Shown here: positions 53,205-62,799 of the stretch, piece after piece
Layout of the letters: each line of letters starts with the position of its first letter
Position numbering within the stretch: the stretch's first letter is position 1
DNA from: Lysobacteraceae bacterium
GTDB taxonomy: Bacteria; Pseudomonadota; Gammaproteobacteria; Xanthomonadales; Xanthomonadaceae
Reading direction: 5' to 3'
Length of the DNA stretch: 64,000 nt
Assembly: GCA_023954075.1 (NCBI GenBank)
Contig: JAMLIV010000014.1
Span: 18,613 to 82,612 of the forward strand
Position numbers and translations under genes: made by a program
Notes under the pieces: generated by a model
What the model saw: only the letters and a program-made list of their open reading frames with translations
Told to the model about the DNA's origin: nothing
The model's database searches: none

Positions 53205-54116
53205 ATGCTCTTTCGCAATCTCACGCTGTTCCGCTTTCCCTCGTCCCTGCGCGCGGCGCTCGATGCCCTGCCCGAGCGCCTGCCCGGGCACGCGCTCAAG
53301 GCGATCGGCCCGCTGGAGCTGTCCTCGCGCGGCTTCGTCTCGCCCTTCGGGCGCAATCACGAGGCGCTGTCGCACCGCGTCGGTGACTGCCTGCTGCTGA
53401 CATTGGGCGGCGAGGACAAGATCCTTCCCGCCGCCGTGGTCAACGAAGCGCTGTCCGCGAAGCTCGACGCCATCCGCGAGCAGGAAGGCCGCAGCCCTGG
53501 CGGGCGCGAGCGCAAGCGGCTCAAGGATGAGATCCTCACCGACCTGCTGCCGCGCGCCTTCGCCCGCCCCACGCGCGTGGCCGCCTATCTGGACCTGGAA
53601 TCGAACTGGCTGGTGGTCGATGCCTCCAGCCGCAAGAACGCCGAGGCGCTGGTATCGGCCATCCGCGAGGCGCTGGGTTCGTTCCCGGCGCTGCCGGTCA
53701 ATGCGGAATCGAGCGTGCGCGGCCTGATGACCGGCTGGCTCGCCGGCGAGCCCTTGCCGGACGGCTTCGAGCTGGGCGACGAATGCGAGCTGCGCGATCC
53801 GGTGGATTCGGGAGCCATCGTCAAGTGCCGCCGCCAGGAGCTCGACAGCGACGAGGTGCGCGAACACCTCAAGGTCGGCAAGCAGTGCTTCCAGCTTGGC
53901 CTGGTGTTCGCCGAGCGGCTTTCCTTCGTGCTGGGCGAGGATCTGGTGATCCGCAAGCTCAAGTTCCTGGAAACCGCGACCGAGGCGCTGGAAAAGGACG
54001 ATCGCGACTCGCCGGAGGCCGAGCTGGACGCGACGTTCGCGTTGATGAGCGGTGAGCTGCGCCTCCTGCTGGAGCGCCTGGAAGCCGAGCTGTCGCTGAG
54101 TTCGGCCGAGGCCTGA
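53205..54116 (+). CDS. rdgC: Recombination-associated protein RdgC
   Basis: A 303-residue ring-forming DNA-binding protein that restrains RecA. MLFRNLTLFRF, GFVSPFGR, LPAAVVNEAL and the C-terminal LKFLETATEALEKDDRDSPEAELDA are typical of RdgC, and the length matches the E. coli protein. Confidence 0.93.
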   Translation: MLFRNLTLFRFPSSLRAALDALPERLPGHALKAIGPLELSSRGFVSPFGRNHEALSHRVGDCLLLTLGGEDKILPAAVVNEALSAKLDAIREQEGRSPGGRERKRLKDEILTDLLPRAFARPTRVAAYLDLESNWLVVDASSRKNAEALVSAIREALGSFPALPVNAESSVRGLMTGWLAGEPLPDGFELGDECELRDPVDSGAIVKCRRQELDSDEVREHLKVGKQCFQLGLVFAERLSFVLGEDLVIRKLKFLETATEALEKDDRDSPEAELDATFALMSGELRLLLERLEAELSLSSAEA

Positions 54117-54121
54117 CCGCC

Positions 54122-54883
54122 TTGCGACGCGCCCGCCCGCAGCAGCGCGACACCCTGGCGGTGCGCCTGCCGGACGGGCGCGAGATCGGCGTGCTGCGCG
54201 TGGTCGATCCGCGTGCGCGCCACCTGCGCCTGCTCCTGTCCGCGCGCGGCCCGCGCCTGACCGTGCCCGCGGGCGTGCCCGCGCACGAGGCGCAGCGCTT
54301 CCTCGATCGGCATCTGGCCTGGCTTGCCGACCAACTGGCCGAGGATCCCGGCGCGCCCGCACCCGCCAGCGCGCTGGTCCCCGGCGAGGCCGCGCAGGTC
54401 CCGCTGCGCGGGCGACTGCTGGAGGTGGAGTGGCGCGCGAGCCGCCGGCTGGGCGTGACGCAGGACGGTGAAGGGCTGGTCATCGATCTGTCGCCGAGTG
54501 CGTCTCCCGCCGCCGTTCGCCGCGCGCTGCGCGAGTTCCACCTTTCCGAGGCGCGCGCCGACGTCGGGCGCTGGCTGCCGCACTACCTGCCGGGCCTCCC
54601 GCGCGCGCCGCGGCTGTGGCGGATTCGCCCGCTGGCCTCGCTGTGGGGCTCGATGAGCACCTCGGGCACGCTGTCGCTCGACCTTGCCCTGGTGCTGGGG
54701 CCGCCCGAGGCGTTCCACTACGTGCTGGTGCACGAGCTGTGCCATCTGATCCAGCCCAACCATTCGCCCGCCTTCTGGCGCGAAGTCGAACACCGCTTTC
54801 CCGACTGGCGCGCGCAGCGGCGTTACCTGCGCGAAGACGGGCTGGCGCTCAAGGGGACGCTGCGTACGCTGCTGGAAGACTAG
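54122..54883 (+). CDS. YgjP-like metallopeptidase (DUF45/SprT-like)
   Basis: A 253-residue protein whose C-terminal part holds the zinc motif HELCHLIQPNHSPAFW. N-terminal beta-rich region LRLLLSARGPRLTVP is typical of YgjP. Possibly a cytosolic peptidase. TTG start 5 bp after rdgC. Its TAG stop and the stop of hemH share bases on opposite strands (CTAG). Confidence 0.82.
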   Translation: MRRARPQQRDTLAVRLPDGREIGVLRVVDPRARHLRLLLSARGPRLTVPAGVPAHEAQRFLDRHLAWLADQLAEDPGAPAPASALVPGEAAQVPLRGRLLEVEWRASRRLGVTQDGEGLVIDLSPSASPAAVRRALREFHLSEARADVGRWLPHYLPGLPRAPRLWRIRPLASLWGSMSTSGTLSLDLALVLGPPEAFHYVLVHELCHLIQPNHSPAFWREVEHRFPDWRAQRRYLREDGLALKGTLRTLLED

Positions 54884-55893
54884 GTGCCGGGGTCGAGATG
54901 GCGTTTCACCAGCGCGGCCAGCGCGTCGGCGTGGGACGCCTCGGCGTTGAGCGCGGGGATGTAGCGCAGGCTCTGGCCGCCGGCTTCACGAAAGAATCCG
55001 GCGTTCTGCACCGCGATTTCCTCCAGCGTTTCCAGGCAGTCCACCGCAAAGCCGGGACACACCACGTCCAGGTGTCTGACGCCGCGTGCGGCCAGCGCGC
55101 GCACGGTCTGGTCGGTGTAGGGCGTCAGCCACTGGGCGCGGCCCAGGCGCGACTGGAAGGAAAGCGACCAGTCGGCCTCTTCCAGCCCGAGGCGCCGGGC
55201 GATGGCGCGGGCGCTGGCGCGGCACTGGTCGGCATAGGGGTCGCCGCGATCCACGCAGCGCTGCGGGATGCCGTGGAACGAAAACAGCAGGTGCCCCGGC
55301 TCCGCCTGCGCTTCGCGATGTGTGCGTATCGAGCCAGCAACAGCGTCGATCCACGCGGCATCGTCGTGATAATCCGGGATCAGGTGCAGCTCCGGCCAGC
55401 GTCGCCAGCCGCCCAGCTCAGCGGTCACCGCATCGAACACCGAGGCGGTGGTGGTGCCCGAATATTGCGGATAGAGCGGCAGCACCACGAGCCGTTCCAC
55501 GCCGCGTTCGCGCAGCGCCCGCATCTGCCGGGAAACCGACGGTTCGCCATAGCGCATCGCCAGGGCCACGGCGGTGCGGTCGGCGCATCGCGCCGCCACG
55601 GCGGCGGCCAAGTCCTCGCTGAGCCAGGCCAGCGGCGAGCCGCGTCCGGTCCAGATGCTGCGGTAAAGCGCGGCCGAACGCGGCGCGCGGAACGGCAGGA
55701 TGATGCCATACAGGATCGGGAACCAGAGTGCGCGCGGCAGCTCGACGACGCGACGATCGGCGAGGAACTCTGCAAGATAACGGCGCAATGCGCGAGGTTC
55801 GGGAGATTCCGGGGTTCCAAGGTTGACCAGAAGCACGCCGGTGCGCGGCTCGTGGCCGGCGTCGTCGTCGGTGGAGGACAGGGAGTCGGTCAT
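54880..55893 (-). CDS. hemH: Ferrochelatase HemH
   Basis: A 337-residue enzyme inserting iron into protoporphyrin IX. GVLLVNLGTPESPEPRALRR at the start, YPQYSGTTTASVFDA, the catalytic His in LLFSFHGIPQR, SFQSRLGRAQWL and CPGFAVDCLETLEEI are all present. The start MTDSLSS was chosen; a much longer open frame upstream is only high-GC read-through. Confidence 0.95.
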   Translation of the reverse strand: MTDSLSSTDDDAGHEPRTGVLLVNLGTPESPEPRALRRYLAEFLADRRVVELPRALWFPILYGIILPFRAPRSAALYRSIWTGRGSPLAWLSEDLAAAVAARCADRTAVALAMRYGEPSVSRQMRALRERGVERLVVLPLYPQYSGTTTASVFDAVTAELGGWRRWPELHLIPDYHDDAAWIDAVAGSIRTHREAQAEPGHLLFSFHGIPQRCVDRGDPYADQCRASARAIARRLGLEEADWSLSFQSRLGRAQWLTPYTDQTVRALAARGVRHLDVVCPGFAVDCLETLEEIAVQNAGFFREAGGQSLRYIPALNAEASHADALAALVKRHLDPGT

Positions 55894-55945
55894 GGGATTC
55901 CGGGGCGGCGAGGCCGGCGGCGGTGCCGCGACGCGCCCGCCAGCG

Positions 55946-55973
55946 TTGATTGGGCGTGGGAAAGTGTTATGCT
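55946..55973 (+). promoter_or_regulatory. Putative sigma-70 promoter of the secreted PEP-CTERM-like protein
   Basis: TTGATT (55946-55951) and TATGCT (55968-55973) with a 16-bp spacer, about 75 bp before the ATG at 56047, in the divergent space opposite hemH. Confidence 0.4.
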
Positions 55974-56046
55974 CGCGCACAGCGCCCGCGATTTCACATA
56001 GAGGCGCAGTGACGACGACCCCAATACTAATCGAAGGACGACACAG

Positions 56047-56982
56047 ATGCGTCCCAGCATGCGCCGACGGCTTCTGGCCGCCCTGATCTGCCTGCTCCCG
56101 CTGCCCGTGCTGGCTGCGCCGCTGGCCTATGTTTCGGCGTGGAATACGCTGTACCGGCTCGATCTGGCCACCGGGCAGGCCACGCCGATCGGCACCGGCA
56201 TCGGCTTCAACGACGTGGAAGGACTGGCCATCGCGCCGGACGGAACGCTCTACGGCGTGGCCGACGGCACCGCCGGCTCGGGATCGACCACGACCGACTT
56301 CCTGATCCGCATCGACACCACGACGGGCAGGGGGGCCCTGGTCGGCGCGCTGCCCGGCCTGCAGGACACGGGGCCCAACGGCCAGCTCGATTACGGCCTG
56401 GCCTTCACCTGCAACGGACGCCTCTGGGCATCCTCCGACACCACCGGCCTGCTTTGGGAAATCGATCCATCCAACGCCTCGGCGCGGCAGGTCGGAAATA
56501 CCGGCGCGCCGCTGACCGGACTGGGCGGGCGGGGGAACCAGCTCTTTGGCATCGGCGTGCAGAACGGATTCGGTCAGCGCGAGCAGCAGGCGCTGTATCG
56601 CATCGATCCATCCACCGCCGTGGCCACGCGCATCGGCAGCCTCGGCATCGACGATACCCTCAGCAGCGGCGGCGCGGATTTCGATTCCACGGGCGCGCTG
56701 TGGGCCACGCTGGATTCCCAGCCGCCCGACGTGAACCGCGCGAGCCGCCTGGCACGCATCAACCTGGACACCGGCCGCGCCGAGGTCGTCGGCTCGATCA
56801 GCGGCGTCCTGGAGAACGTCAGCGTGCGCGGCATGGCCATCGCGCCGCCCGCCGGCTGCACCGGCAACGGCGGCCTCGGCACGGCGGTCCAGTCGGTTCC
56901 CGGACCGGGTGCGCCGATGCTGCTGCTGCTGGGGCTGGTCGCCGCGCTGCTTGGCGCGGGCCGCCTGCGTCGCGCGCACTGA
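56047..56982 (+). CDS. Secreted beta-propeller-like protein with PEP-CTERM-like sorting tail
   Basis: A 311-residue protein with signal peptide (about 1-24), a repeat-containing domain (LAYVSAWNTLYRLDLATGQA, GLAIAPDGTLYGVADG, LARINLDTGRAEVVGS) that looks like a DUF4394/propeller fold, and a C-terminal VPGPG motif, hydrophobic helix and basic RLRR end. That tripartite end resembles PEP-CTERM-type sorting signals cut by exosortase. No exosortase gene lies in the window. Confidence 0.7.
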   Translation: MRPSMRRRLLAALICLLPLPVLAAPLAYVSAWNTLYRLDLATGQATPIGTGIGFNDVEGLAIAPDGTLYGVADGTAGSGSTTTDFLIRIDTTTGRGALVGALPGLQDTGPNGQLDYGLAFTCNGRLWASSDTTGLLWEIDPSNASARQVGNTGAPLTGLGGRGNQLFGIGVQNGFGQREQQALYRIDPSTAVATRIGSLGIDDTLSSGGADFDSTGALWATLDSQPPDVNRASRLARINLDTGRAEVVGSISGVLENVSVRGMAIAPPAGCTGNGGLGTAVQSVPGPGAPMLLLLGLVAALLGAGRLRRAH

Positions 56983-57092
56983 TTGCGCTTCCGGGCGTCG
57001 CCCCGCCGCGCGTACCGCCGCGGTTTGGGCCGGGATTCATTCCCGCGGCCGCATACTCGCCGCGTTTCCCGCACACATTCCACGGAGGCATC

Positions 57093-57776
57093 ATGTCCCG
57101 CATTCTGCTCTCTATCCTGTTGCTGATCGGCATGGGCGTGTTCGCGTCAACCGCGCAGGCGCGCCCCACCGAGGACGAACGCCTGCAGCAGGCGGTAAAG
57201 GTGCTCGATGAAGTCATGCGGATGCCCGAGAACGCGATCCCGCAAAGGCTGCTGAGTGACGCCTACGCAGTCGCCGTCGTTCCCGAAGTGGTCAAGGCCG
57301 GACTCGTCGTCGGTGGACGTCACGGCCGCGGGGTGATTGCCGTGCGCCAGGCCGACGGCAGCTGGAGCACCCCGAGTTTCATCAGCCTCACCGGCGGCAG
57401 CATAGGTTTCCAGGCCGGCGTGCAGGCCACCGACGTGGTGCTGGTGTTCCGCTCCGAGCGCGGGGTGGATTCCATCGTCAATGGCAAGTTCACCCTCGGC
57501 GCGGATGCGGCGGTCGCCGCCGGCCCGGTGGGACGCATGGCCCAGGCGTCCACCGACGGTCAGCTCAAGGCCGAGATCTATTCCTACTCGCGCTCGCGCG
57601 GCCTGTTCGCCGGCGTTGCGCTGGACGGCGCGGTGCTGTCGATCGACCATCGCGCCAACGCCCGCGCCTACGGGCGCGACACCACGCCGCGCGCGGTCTT
57701 TGAAGGCCGCGTGAAGAAGGCACCGCCAGCCGTCGTGGATTTCCGCGACCGGCTGGAGGAATACGGCGCGCGCTGA
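57093..57776 (+). CDS. Ysc84/SYLF-domain lipid-binding protein
   Basis: A 227-residue secreted protein (signal peptide 1-23). The SYLF domain shows [52 protein letters not shown] and [16 protein letters not shown]. Bacterial members bind lipids at the envelope; role unknown. GGAGG precedes the ATG. Confidence 0.83.
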   Translation: MSRILLSILLLIGMGVFASTAQARPTEDERLQQAVKVLDEVMRMPENAIPQRLLSDAYAVAVVPEVVKAGLVVGGRHGRGVIAVRQADGSWSTPSFISLTGGSIGFQAGVQATDVVLVFRSERGVDSIVNGKFTLGADAAVAAGPVGRMAQASTDGQLKAEIYSYSRSRGLFAGVALDGAVLSIDHRANARAYGRDTTPRAVFEGRVKKAPPAVVDFRDRLEEYGAR

Positions 57777-57838
57777 GCCTGCCGGCCCGGCGGCGGCTGC
57801 GCTATGCTGCTTTCCTTTCCTTTCGTGAGGCATACGCC

Positions 57839-58066
57839 ATGGGCGGCTTCAGTATCTGGCACTGGCTGATCGTGCTTCTGGTCGTGGTGCTGCTGTTTGG
57901 CACCAAGAAGCTGCGCAACGTGGGCTCCGACCTCGGCAGCGCCATCCGCAGCTTCCGCAAGGGTCTGCAGGAAGACGAGGCAGCGGACAAGAAGCTCGAT
58001 GACGCTTCGGGCCAGGGCGCCGAGCAGCCGGCGCACAAGGCACCGACCGAGACCAAGGGCGACTGA
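57839..58066 (+). CDS. tatA: Sec-independent protein translocase TatA
   Basis: A 75-residue subunit that forms the Tat pore: N-terminal helix [20 protein letters not shown], then [19 protein letters not shown] amphipathic helix and an acidic/basic tail. First of tatABC. Confidence 0.93.
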   Translation: MGGFSIWHWLIVLLVVVLLFGTKKLRNVGSDLGSAIRSFRKGLQEDEAADKKLDDASGQGAEQPAHKAPTETKGD

Positions 58067-58083
58067 CCGGGCGGGACGCGACG

Positions 58084-58404
58084 ATGTTCGAGGTCAGCCT
58101 GGTCGAACTGGCCGTGATCGGACTGGTGGCACTGCTCGTGCTCGGCCCGGAGCGGCTGCCGCGCGCCGCGCGCATGGCCGGGCTCTACCTGCGCAAGGCG
58201 CGCGCCACCTGGTATTCGATCCGCACCGACATCGAGCGCGAGCTGGCGGCCGATGACCTCAAGCGCGCGATGAAGGACACCCGGCAAAGCCTGCTCTCGG
58301 CACCATCGACCTCGGCTCCGGCCCGGGAGGTGCCTGACGCGGGTACCTCGTCCGAAGCAGACGTACCGCCCGAAACCGGCCGTGACGCCGGGCCGGCAGG
58401 CTGA
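58084..58404 (+). CDS. tatB: Sec-independent protein translocase TatB
   Basis: A 106-residue receptor subunit: MFEVSLVELAVIGLVALLVLGPERLP, then an amphipathic helix and a Pro/Ser/Thr-rich tail, shorter than E. coli TatB. With TatC it binds twin-arginine signal peptides. Confidence 0.9.
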   Translation: MFEVSLVELAVIGLVALLVLGPERLPRAARMAGLYLRKARATWYSIRTDIERELAADDLKRAMKDTRQSLLSAPSTSAPAREVPDAGTSSEADVPPETGRDAGPAG

Positions 58405-58407
58405 GCC

Positions 58408-59166
58408 GTGGGATCGGCGGAAACCGGCACCGAGCAGAGCCTGATCGGCCACCTGGTCGAGCTGCGCGCGCGCCTGCTGCGCGCCGTGCTGGCGGTGCTG
58501 GCGATCTTCATTGCCCTGCTGCCTTTCGCCAACCGCATCTACACCCTGCTGTCCGAGCCGCTGCGCGCCAAGCTGCCCGCCGGCACCCAGATGGTCGCCA
58601 TCGACGTCGCCAGCCCTTTCCTCACGCCGATCAAGCTGGCGCTGTTCACCGCCCTGATCCTGGCCATGCCGGTCGTGCTTTACCAGCTCTGGGCCTTCGT
58701 TGCGCCAGGGCTGTACCGGCACGAGCAGAAGCTCGCGCGCCCGCTGCTGGTCTCGGCCGTGCTGCTGTTCTACGTCGGCTGTGCCTTCGCCTACTTCCTG
58801 GTGCTGCCGGCGGTGTTCGGCTTCCTCACCGGCGTTGCGCCCGAAGGCGTGGCGATGATGACCGACATCAGCCGCTACCTCGATTTCGTGTTGGTGCTGT
58901 TCCTGGCCTTCGGCTTCAGCTTCGAGGTGCCGGTGGCGGTGGTGATCCTGGTGCTGCTGGGCTGGGTCAGCGTCGAGCAGCTGCGCGAATCGCGCGGCTA
59001 CGTGATCGTGGGTGCCTTCGTGGTGGCGGCCGTCATCACCCCGCCGGACGTCATCTCCCAGCTGATGCTGGCCATTCCGATGTGCCTGCTGTATGAGGTC
59101 GGGCTGCTGGTGGCGCGCTCCATCACCCGCCAGCGTGAGGCCGACGCACCCACCGACAGCGAGTGA
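58408..59166 (+). CDS. tatC: Sec-independent protein translocase TatC
   Basis: A 252-residue membrane protein with six helices. LIGHLVELRARLLRAVLAV and FVAPGLYRHEQK are the signal-peptide binding N-terminal and first-loop motifs. GTG start four bases after tatB. Confidence 0.93.
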   Translation: MGSAETGTEQSLIGHLVELRARLLRAVLAVLAIFIALLPFANRIYTLLSEPLRAKLPAGTQMVAIDVASPFLTPIKLALFTALILAMPVVLYQLWAFVAPGLYRHEQKLARPLLVSAVLLFYVGCAFAYFLVLPAVFGFLTGVAPEGVAMMTDISRYLDFVLVLFLAFGFSFEVPVAVVILVLLGWVSVEQLRESRGYVIVGAFVVAAVITPPDVISQLMLAIPMCLLYEVGLLVARSITRQREADAPTDSE

Positions 59167-59172
59167 CCGGGC

Positions 59173-60147
59173 ATGGAACGCTACGAGCGCATCAACCTCC
59201 TGCACCGGCGCCTGAGCCAGGCGCGGGTGCCCGTATCCCTGCAGCGCCTGATCGAGGACCTGCAGTGCTCGCGCGCCACCGTCTACCGCGACGTGGCCTT
59301 CCTGCGCGACTACCTCGGTGCGCCGGTGGAGACCTCCGACGATCCGCCCGGGTTCCGCTACGACATGGCCGAAGCCGAGCGCTTCGAGCTGCCTGGCCTG
59401 TGGCTGAGTCCGGACGAACTGCACGCGCTGCTCGCCACGCACCAGCTGCTGGATCGCTCCGGCACCGGCGGGTTCCTCGGCGATGCGCTGGAACCCATCC
59501 GCGAGCGCATCGACCAGCTCCTGGCCGAACAGGCCGGCGGCAAGCGCTGGCCGGTTGAGCGGGTGCGGGTCATCAGCAGCGGCACCCGCAGCCTGGACCA
59601 GGCCGCGTTTCGCGCCGCCGCCGGTGCCGTGCTGCAGCGCCGGCGGCTGAGCTTTCGCTACCGCGCGCGCTCCACCGGGGCAACCACCCAGCGCACGGTC
59701 TCGCCGCAGCGCCTGACCCACTACCGCAACAACTGGTACCTGGACGCCTTCGACCACGAACGTCAGGCGTTGCGCAGCTTTTCGCTCGATCGGATCGACC
59801 AGGCGCGCCCCTTCGACGAAGCCGCCATCGACGTGCCGGAGGCCGAGCTCGACCAGCACCTGGCCTCCAGCTACGGCATCTTCTCCGGCCCGCCCAAAGC
59901 CTGGGCCACCGTGGTTTTTTCCGCCGACGCGGCGCGCTGGGCCGCGGAAGAGCGCTGGCACTCCCAGCAGCAGGGCCGCTTCCTGCCGGACGGGCGCTAC
60001 GAACTGCGCCTGCCCTACAGCAGCTCGCGCGAACTGCTGATGGACGTGCTGCGCTACGGCCCCGACGCCACCGTGATGGAGCCGGTCAGCCTGCGCGCCG
60101 AAGCGCAGATCCGCCTGCGCCTGGCGCTGGGAAACTACGGCGGCTGA
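59173..60147 (+). CDS. WYL-domain transcriptional regulator
   Basis: A 324-residue regulator: N-terminal winged HTH (RINLLHRRLSQARVPVSLQRLIEDLQCSRATVYRD), WYL domain (SPQRLTHYRNNWYLDAFDHE) and C-terminal extension. Such proteins sense nucleotides or DNA ends and often regulate defence or DNA-damage genes; here it follows tatC by 6 bp and may share its transcript. Confidence 0.85.
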   Translation: MERYERINLLHRRLSQARVPVSLQRLIEDLQCSRATVYRDVAFLRDYLGAPVETSDDPPGFRYDMAEAERFELPGLWLSPDELHALLATHQLLDRSGTGGFLGDALEPIRERIDQLLAEQAGGKRWPVERVRVISSGTRSLDQAAFRAAAGAVLQRRRLSFRYRARSTGATTQRTVSPQRLTHYRNNWYLDAFDHERQALRSFSLDRIDQARPFDEAAIDVPEAELDQHLASSYGIFSGPPKAWATVVFSADAARWAAEERWHSQQQGRFLPDGRYELRLPYSSSRELLMDVLRYGPDATVMEPVSLRAEAQIRLRLALGNYGG

Positions 60148-60259
60148 GGGGCGTGCTTGCGCCGCCGTTCGCCGCCGGGATTTGAGTGCTGCGTCCTTCC
60201 CGTCCTTCGGTGTGGTGGACGTTGTCGCAAGCAGGATGTGCCGCGCTTCTTCCTCTGCC

Positions 60260-62407
60260 TCAATAGGCGAAGTTGAGGCTCACCCACGCGCTGCGCGGTG
60301 CGCCCGGGGTGATGTTGTTGTTGCTGTGGGCGCTGGCGAAGTAGCGTTTGTCGGTCAGGTTCTCGATGTTGAGCTGCATCTGGAGCGATTCGGTCGCGCT
60401 CCAGTAGAGCGCGGCGTCGAAGCGGGTGAAGGCGGGCAGGGTCACCTGGTTGTCGACGTTGGCGTACATCGCGCCGCGATGGATGATGCCCAGGCCCGCG
60501 CCGAGGCGAGGGGTGAAGTCGTAGCGGTTCCAGAGCGAGGCGGAATGCCGCGGGAGCTGCGCGAGGCGGTTGCCCTTGTGCGCGCTGGTGCCGAGGTCTG
60601 CGAGAAGTTCGCCGTTCTGGCGGGCGTAGCCGCCCATCACCTGCCAGGCGTCGCTGATGCGTCCGGCCAGACCGATCTCCACGCCTCGGGTGACCTGCCC
60701 GTCGGTCAGCCGCATGCGGGTGGGATCGTCCGGGTCGACCACGGCCACGTTGCGGCGATCCAGCCGATAGACCGCGAGGCTGGCCTGCAGGTCGCGTCGG
60801 ATATCCCACTTCGCGCCGAGCTCGCGGTTGCGGAAGCTCTCGGGTTCGAGTGCGGCGTTGTCGGCGTTGAGCGAGGCGAGCTGGTCGCCGGCGCGCGGCT
60901 GGAAGGCGCGGCTCAGGCTGGCGTACAGCGAGACGTCGGCCGTCGGCTTGAAGACGATGCCGGCGCGCGGCGAATTCTTGCGGTCTTTGGAGCGGAACAC
61001 GTCGCCGTTGCGGCGATTGGTGAGGTCCACGCGGAAGTCGTCGTGGCGCAGGCCCAGGATCGCCAGCCAGCGCGGCGAGAAGGCAATCTGGTTTTGCAGG
61101 TACAGCGCCGAAATTTTCGCGACGCTGTGGTTGTCGGCATCGCTGGCGCTCTGGCTGAAGCTCACCGGCACGCGCACGTTGGGATCGAGCACGGACACCA
61201 CGCTGTCGCCCGGGGCAAAGTGGCCGGTCAGGCGGGCGTTGTCGGTGGTCTGGCGGCCGAGCTCCACGCCGGCCAGCAGGGTGTGCTCGACCGCGCCGGC
61301 GCGCAGGTTCCAAACCAGGTCGGTCTGGTTGAAGAGGTTGCGGCGCGTGGTTTCGTTGCGGTACGCGGCAAGGCTCACCGTGGTCCCGCCGGCACCGACC
61401 GCACCGGGGAACACGTTCTGGTACATCTTGTCGTAGTCGGCGGCGCGCAGGTGGTTGCGCAGTTCGAGGTCGGGACTGAAGCGGTGTTCGAGCGCGGCGT
61501 CGAAGGCGTCCGCCGTGGCCTCGGAAACGCTCAGCGCGGGATTGCCGAAGAAAGTCGAGGGAGGCACGTCGACCGGGCGGCCCTGGAACGAGGGTACGCC
61601 GCGATCGGCGGTGCGCTCGTCGTGGAAGCGTTCGTAGGACAGATCCAGGTTCGTGTCTGGCCCGAGGTCGATGCCGTAGGTCGGATTGACGCCGTGGCGC
61701 TTGAGCCAGGCGTCGTCGCGATGGCTTTCCGAATCTTCCAGCATGGCGTTGAGGCGGAATCCGGCGGTCGTGCCTATCGCCCGACCGAGGTCGAGCGTGC
61801 CGCGCCGCCGCTGGTGCGAGCCGAACTGCAGCGTGCCGTTGGTCAGATCCACGCCGTCCGCCTTGCGGGTGATGCGGTTGATCACGCCGCCGCTGCCTCC
61901 GCGTCCGAAAATCATCGCGTTGGGGCCCTTGATCGCCTCCACGCGGTCGAGGTTGTACATGTCGCGGAAGTACTGCACGTCGTCGCGGATGCCGTCCACG
62001 AAGAAGTCGCCGGTGGTGCTGTTGCCGCGCAGCACGGCGGTATCGCGGTTGCCTTCGCCCTGCGCGGTGCCGATGCCCGGCAGGTAGCGGAAGGCATCGC
62101 CCAGGCTGGTGATGGCCTGGTCGGCCACGAGCTTGTCGGTAACGGTCGTGACGGCCTGCGGCACGTCGAGCAGCGGGGTGTCGGTTCTGGTTGCGCCGCG
62201 CGTGTTGCGGATGCTGTAGTCGGGCAGGTAGCGCTGCGCGGTGACCTCGATCGAGTCGAGCTTCCTCGCGGCGGCGCGCGGGCTGTCGCCGGCGTCGGCG
62301 CTCTTGGGGGCTGCGGTCGCCGAGGCCATGCATACCAGCGCGCCGACTGCGACGGTGGCGGCCATGCAGCGGGCGCAGGGTGTGGGTTGGCGTGGGTTGG
62401 TCGACAT
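60260..62407 (-). CDS. TonB-dependent siderophore receptor, Fiu-like
   Basis: A 715-residue outer-membrane receptor. Signal peptide 1-33, TonB-box region near IEVTAQR, plug domain (LLDVPQAVTTVTDKLVADQ, GIRDDVQYFRDMYNLDRVE, IFGRGGSGGVINRITRKAD) and a barrel ending in an aromatic residue (WVSLNFAY). It is most like Fiu catecholate-siderophore receptors. A Fur-box-like sequence lies upstream and a YbiI-like gene is divergent, as near fiu in E. coli. Confidence 0.9.
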   Translation of the reverse strand: MSTNPRQPTPCARCMAATVAVGALVCMASATAAPKSADAGDSPRAAARKLDSIEVTAQRYLPDYSIRNTRGATRTDTPLLDVPQAVTTVTDKLVADQAITSLGDAFRYLPGIGTAQGEGNRDTAVLRGNSTTGDFFVDGIRDDVQYFRDMYNLDRVEAIKGPNAMIFGRGGSGGVINRITRKADGVDLTNGTLQFGSHQRRRGTLDLGRAIGTTAGFRLNAMLEDSESHRDDAWLKRHGVNPTYGIDLGPDTNLDLSYERFHDERTADRGVPSFQGRPVDVPPSTFFGNPALSVSEATADAFDAALEHRFSPDLELRNHLRAADYDKMYQNVFPGAVGAGGTTVSLAAYRNETTRRNLFNQTDLVWNLRAGAVEHTLLAGVELGRQTTDNARLTGHFAPGDSVVSVLDPNVRVPVSFSQSASDADNHSVAKISALYLQNQIAFSPRWLAILGLRHDDFRVDLTNRRNGDVFRSKDRKNSPRAGIVFKPTADVSLYASLSRAFQPRAGDQLASLNADNAALEPESFRNRELGAKWDIRRDLQASLAVYRLDRRNVAVVDPDDPTRMRLTDGQVTRGVEIGLAGRISDAWQVMGGYARQNGELLADLGTSAHKGNRLAQLPRHSASLWNRYDFTPRLGAGLGIIHRGAMYANVDNQVTLPAFTRFDAALYWSATESLQMQLNIENLTDKRYFASAHSNNNITPGAPRSAWVSLNFAY

Positions 62408-62447
62408 GGAAAGTCCTGAGGCTCGGAGCAGTGCAAGGGATGCGCAT

Positions 62448-62469
62448 GCTAATGCGAGTCATTCCCATC
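62448..62469. promoter_or_regulatory. Fur-box-like site between siderophore receptor and zinc-finger gene
   Basis: GCTAATGCGAGTCATTCCCATC contains AATGCGAGTCATT, close to the core of the Fur consensus AATGATAATCATT, in the divergent intergenic space 41 bp from the receptor start. Iron repression of the receptor is likely. Confidence 0.5.
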
Positions 62470-62535
62470 CGCAAGGCGCGGTTTTCCTCCGCCGACGGCT
62501 TGAGAAGCTGCGCCATCGCCACCATTCCTGCGGTC

Positions 62536-62799
62536 ATGGCCACTGGATGGGCAAAAGACGGCGCGGTACAGGAGCAGATCGACAGCACCGTCGAAGACGC
62601 CGTATCGCGTGCGCGCAGCCGTCTGGCCACGGGCCCGGGCCTGAGCGAATGCGAAGAGTGCGGCGAGCCGATTCCCGAGGCGCGCCGCAGGGCCATGCCC
62701 GGCGCGCGTCGCTGTCTGGCCTGCCAGAACGCGCACGATGAAGACGCGGCGTTTACCGGCTACAACCGGCGCGGCAGCAAGGACAGCCAGCTGCGCTGA
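62536..62799 (+). CDS. DksA/TraR-type zinc-finger protein, YbiI-like
   Basis: An 87-residue protein with a helical N-terminus and a four-Cys zinc finger CEECGEPIPEARRRAMPG...CLAC. It lacks the long coiled coil of DksA, as do YbiI and TraR. In E. coli ybiI is near fiu, so the neighbourhood is conserved. Likely RNA-polymerase associated; function not established. Confidence 0.85.
   Translation: MATGWAKDGAVQEQIDSTVEDAVSRARSRLATGPGLSECEECGEPIPEARRRAMPGARRCLACQNAHDEDAAFTGYNRRGSKDSQLR

Noticed and set aside
52182..54362. 726-codon minus-strand frame over ttcA and rdgC
   Set aside because: Arg/Gln/Ala-rich translation without motifs; both plus-strand genes are certain.
60182..62419. 745-codon open frame opposite the siderophore receptor
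   Set aside because: Low-complexity Val/Gly/Ala translation, antisense to a receptor with full domain structure.
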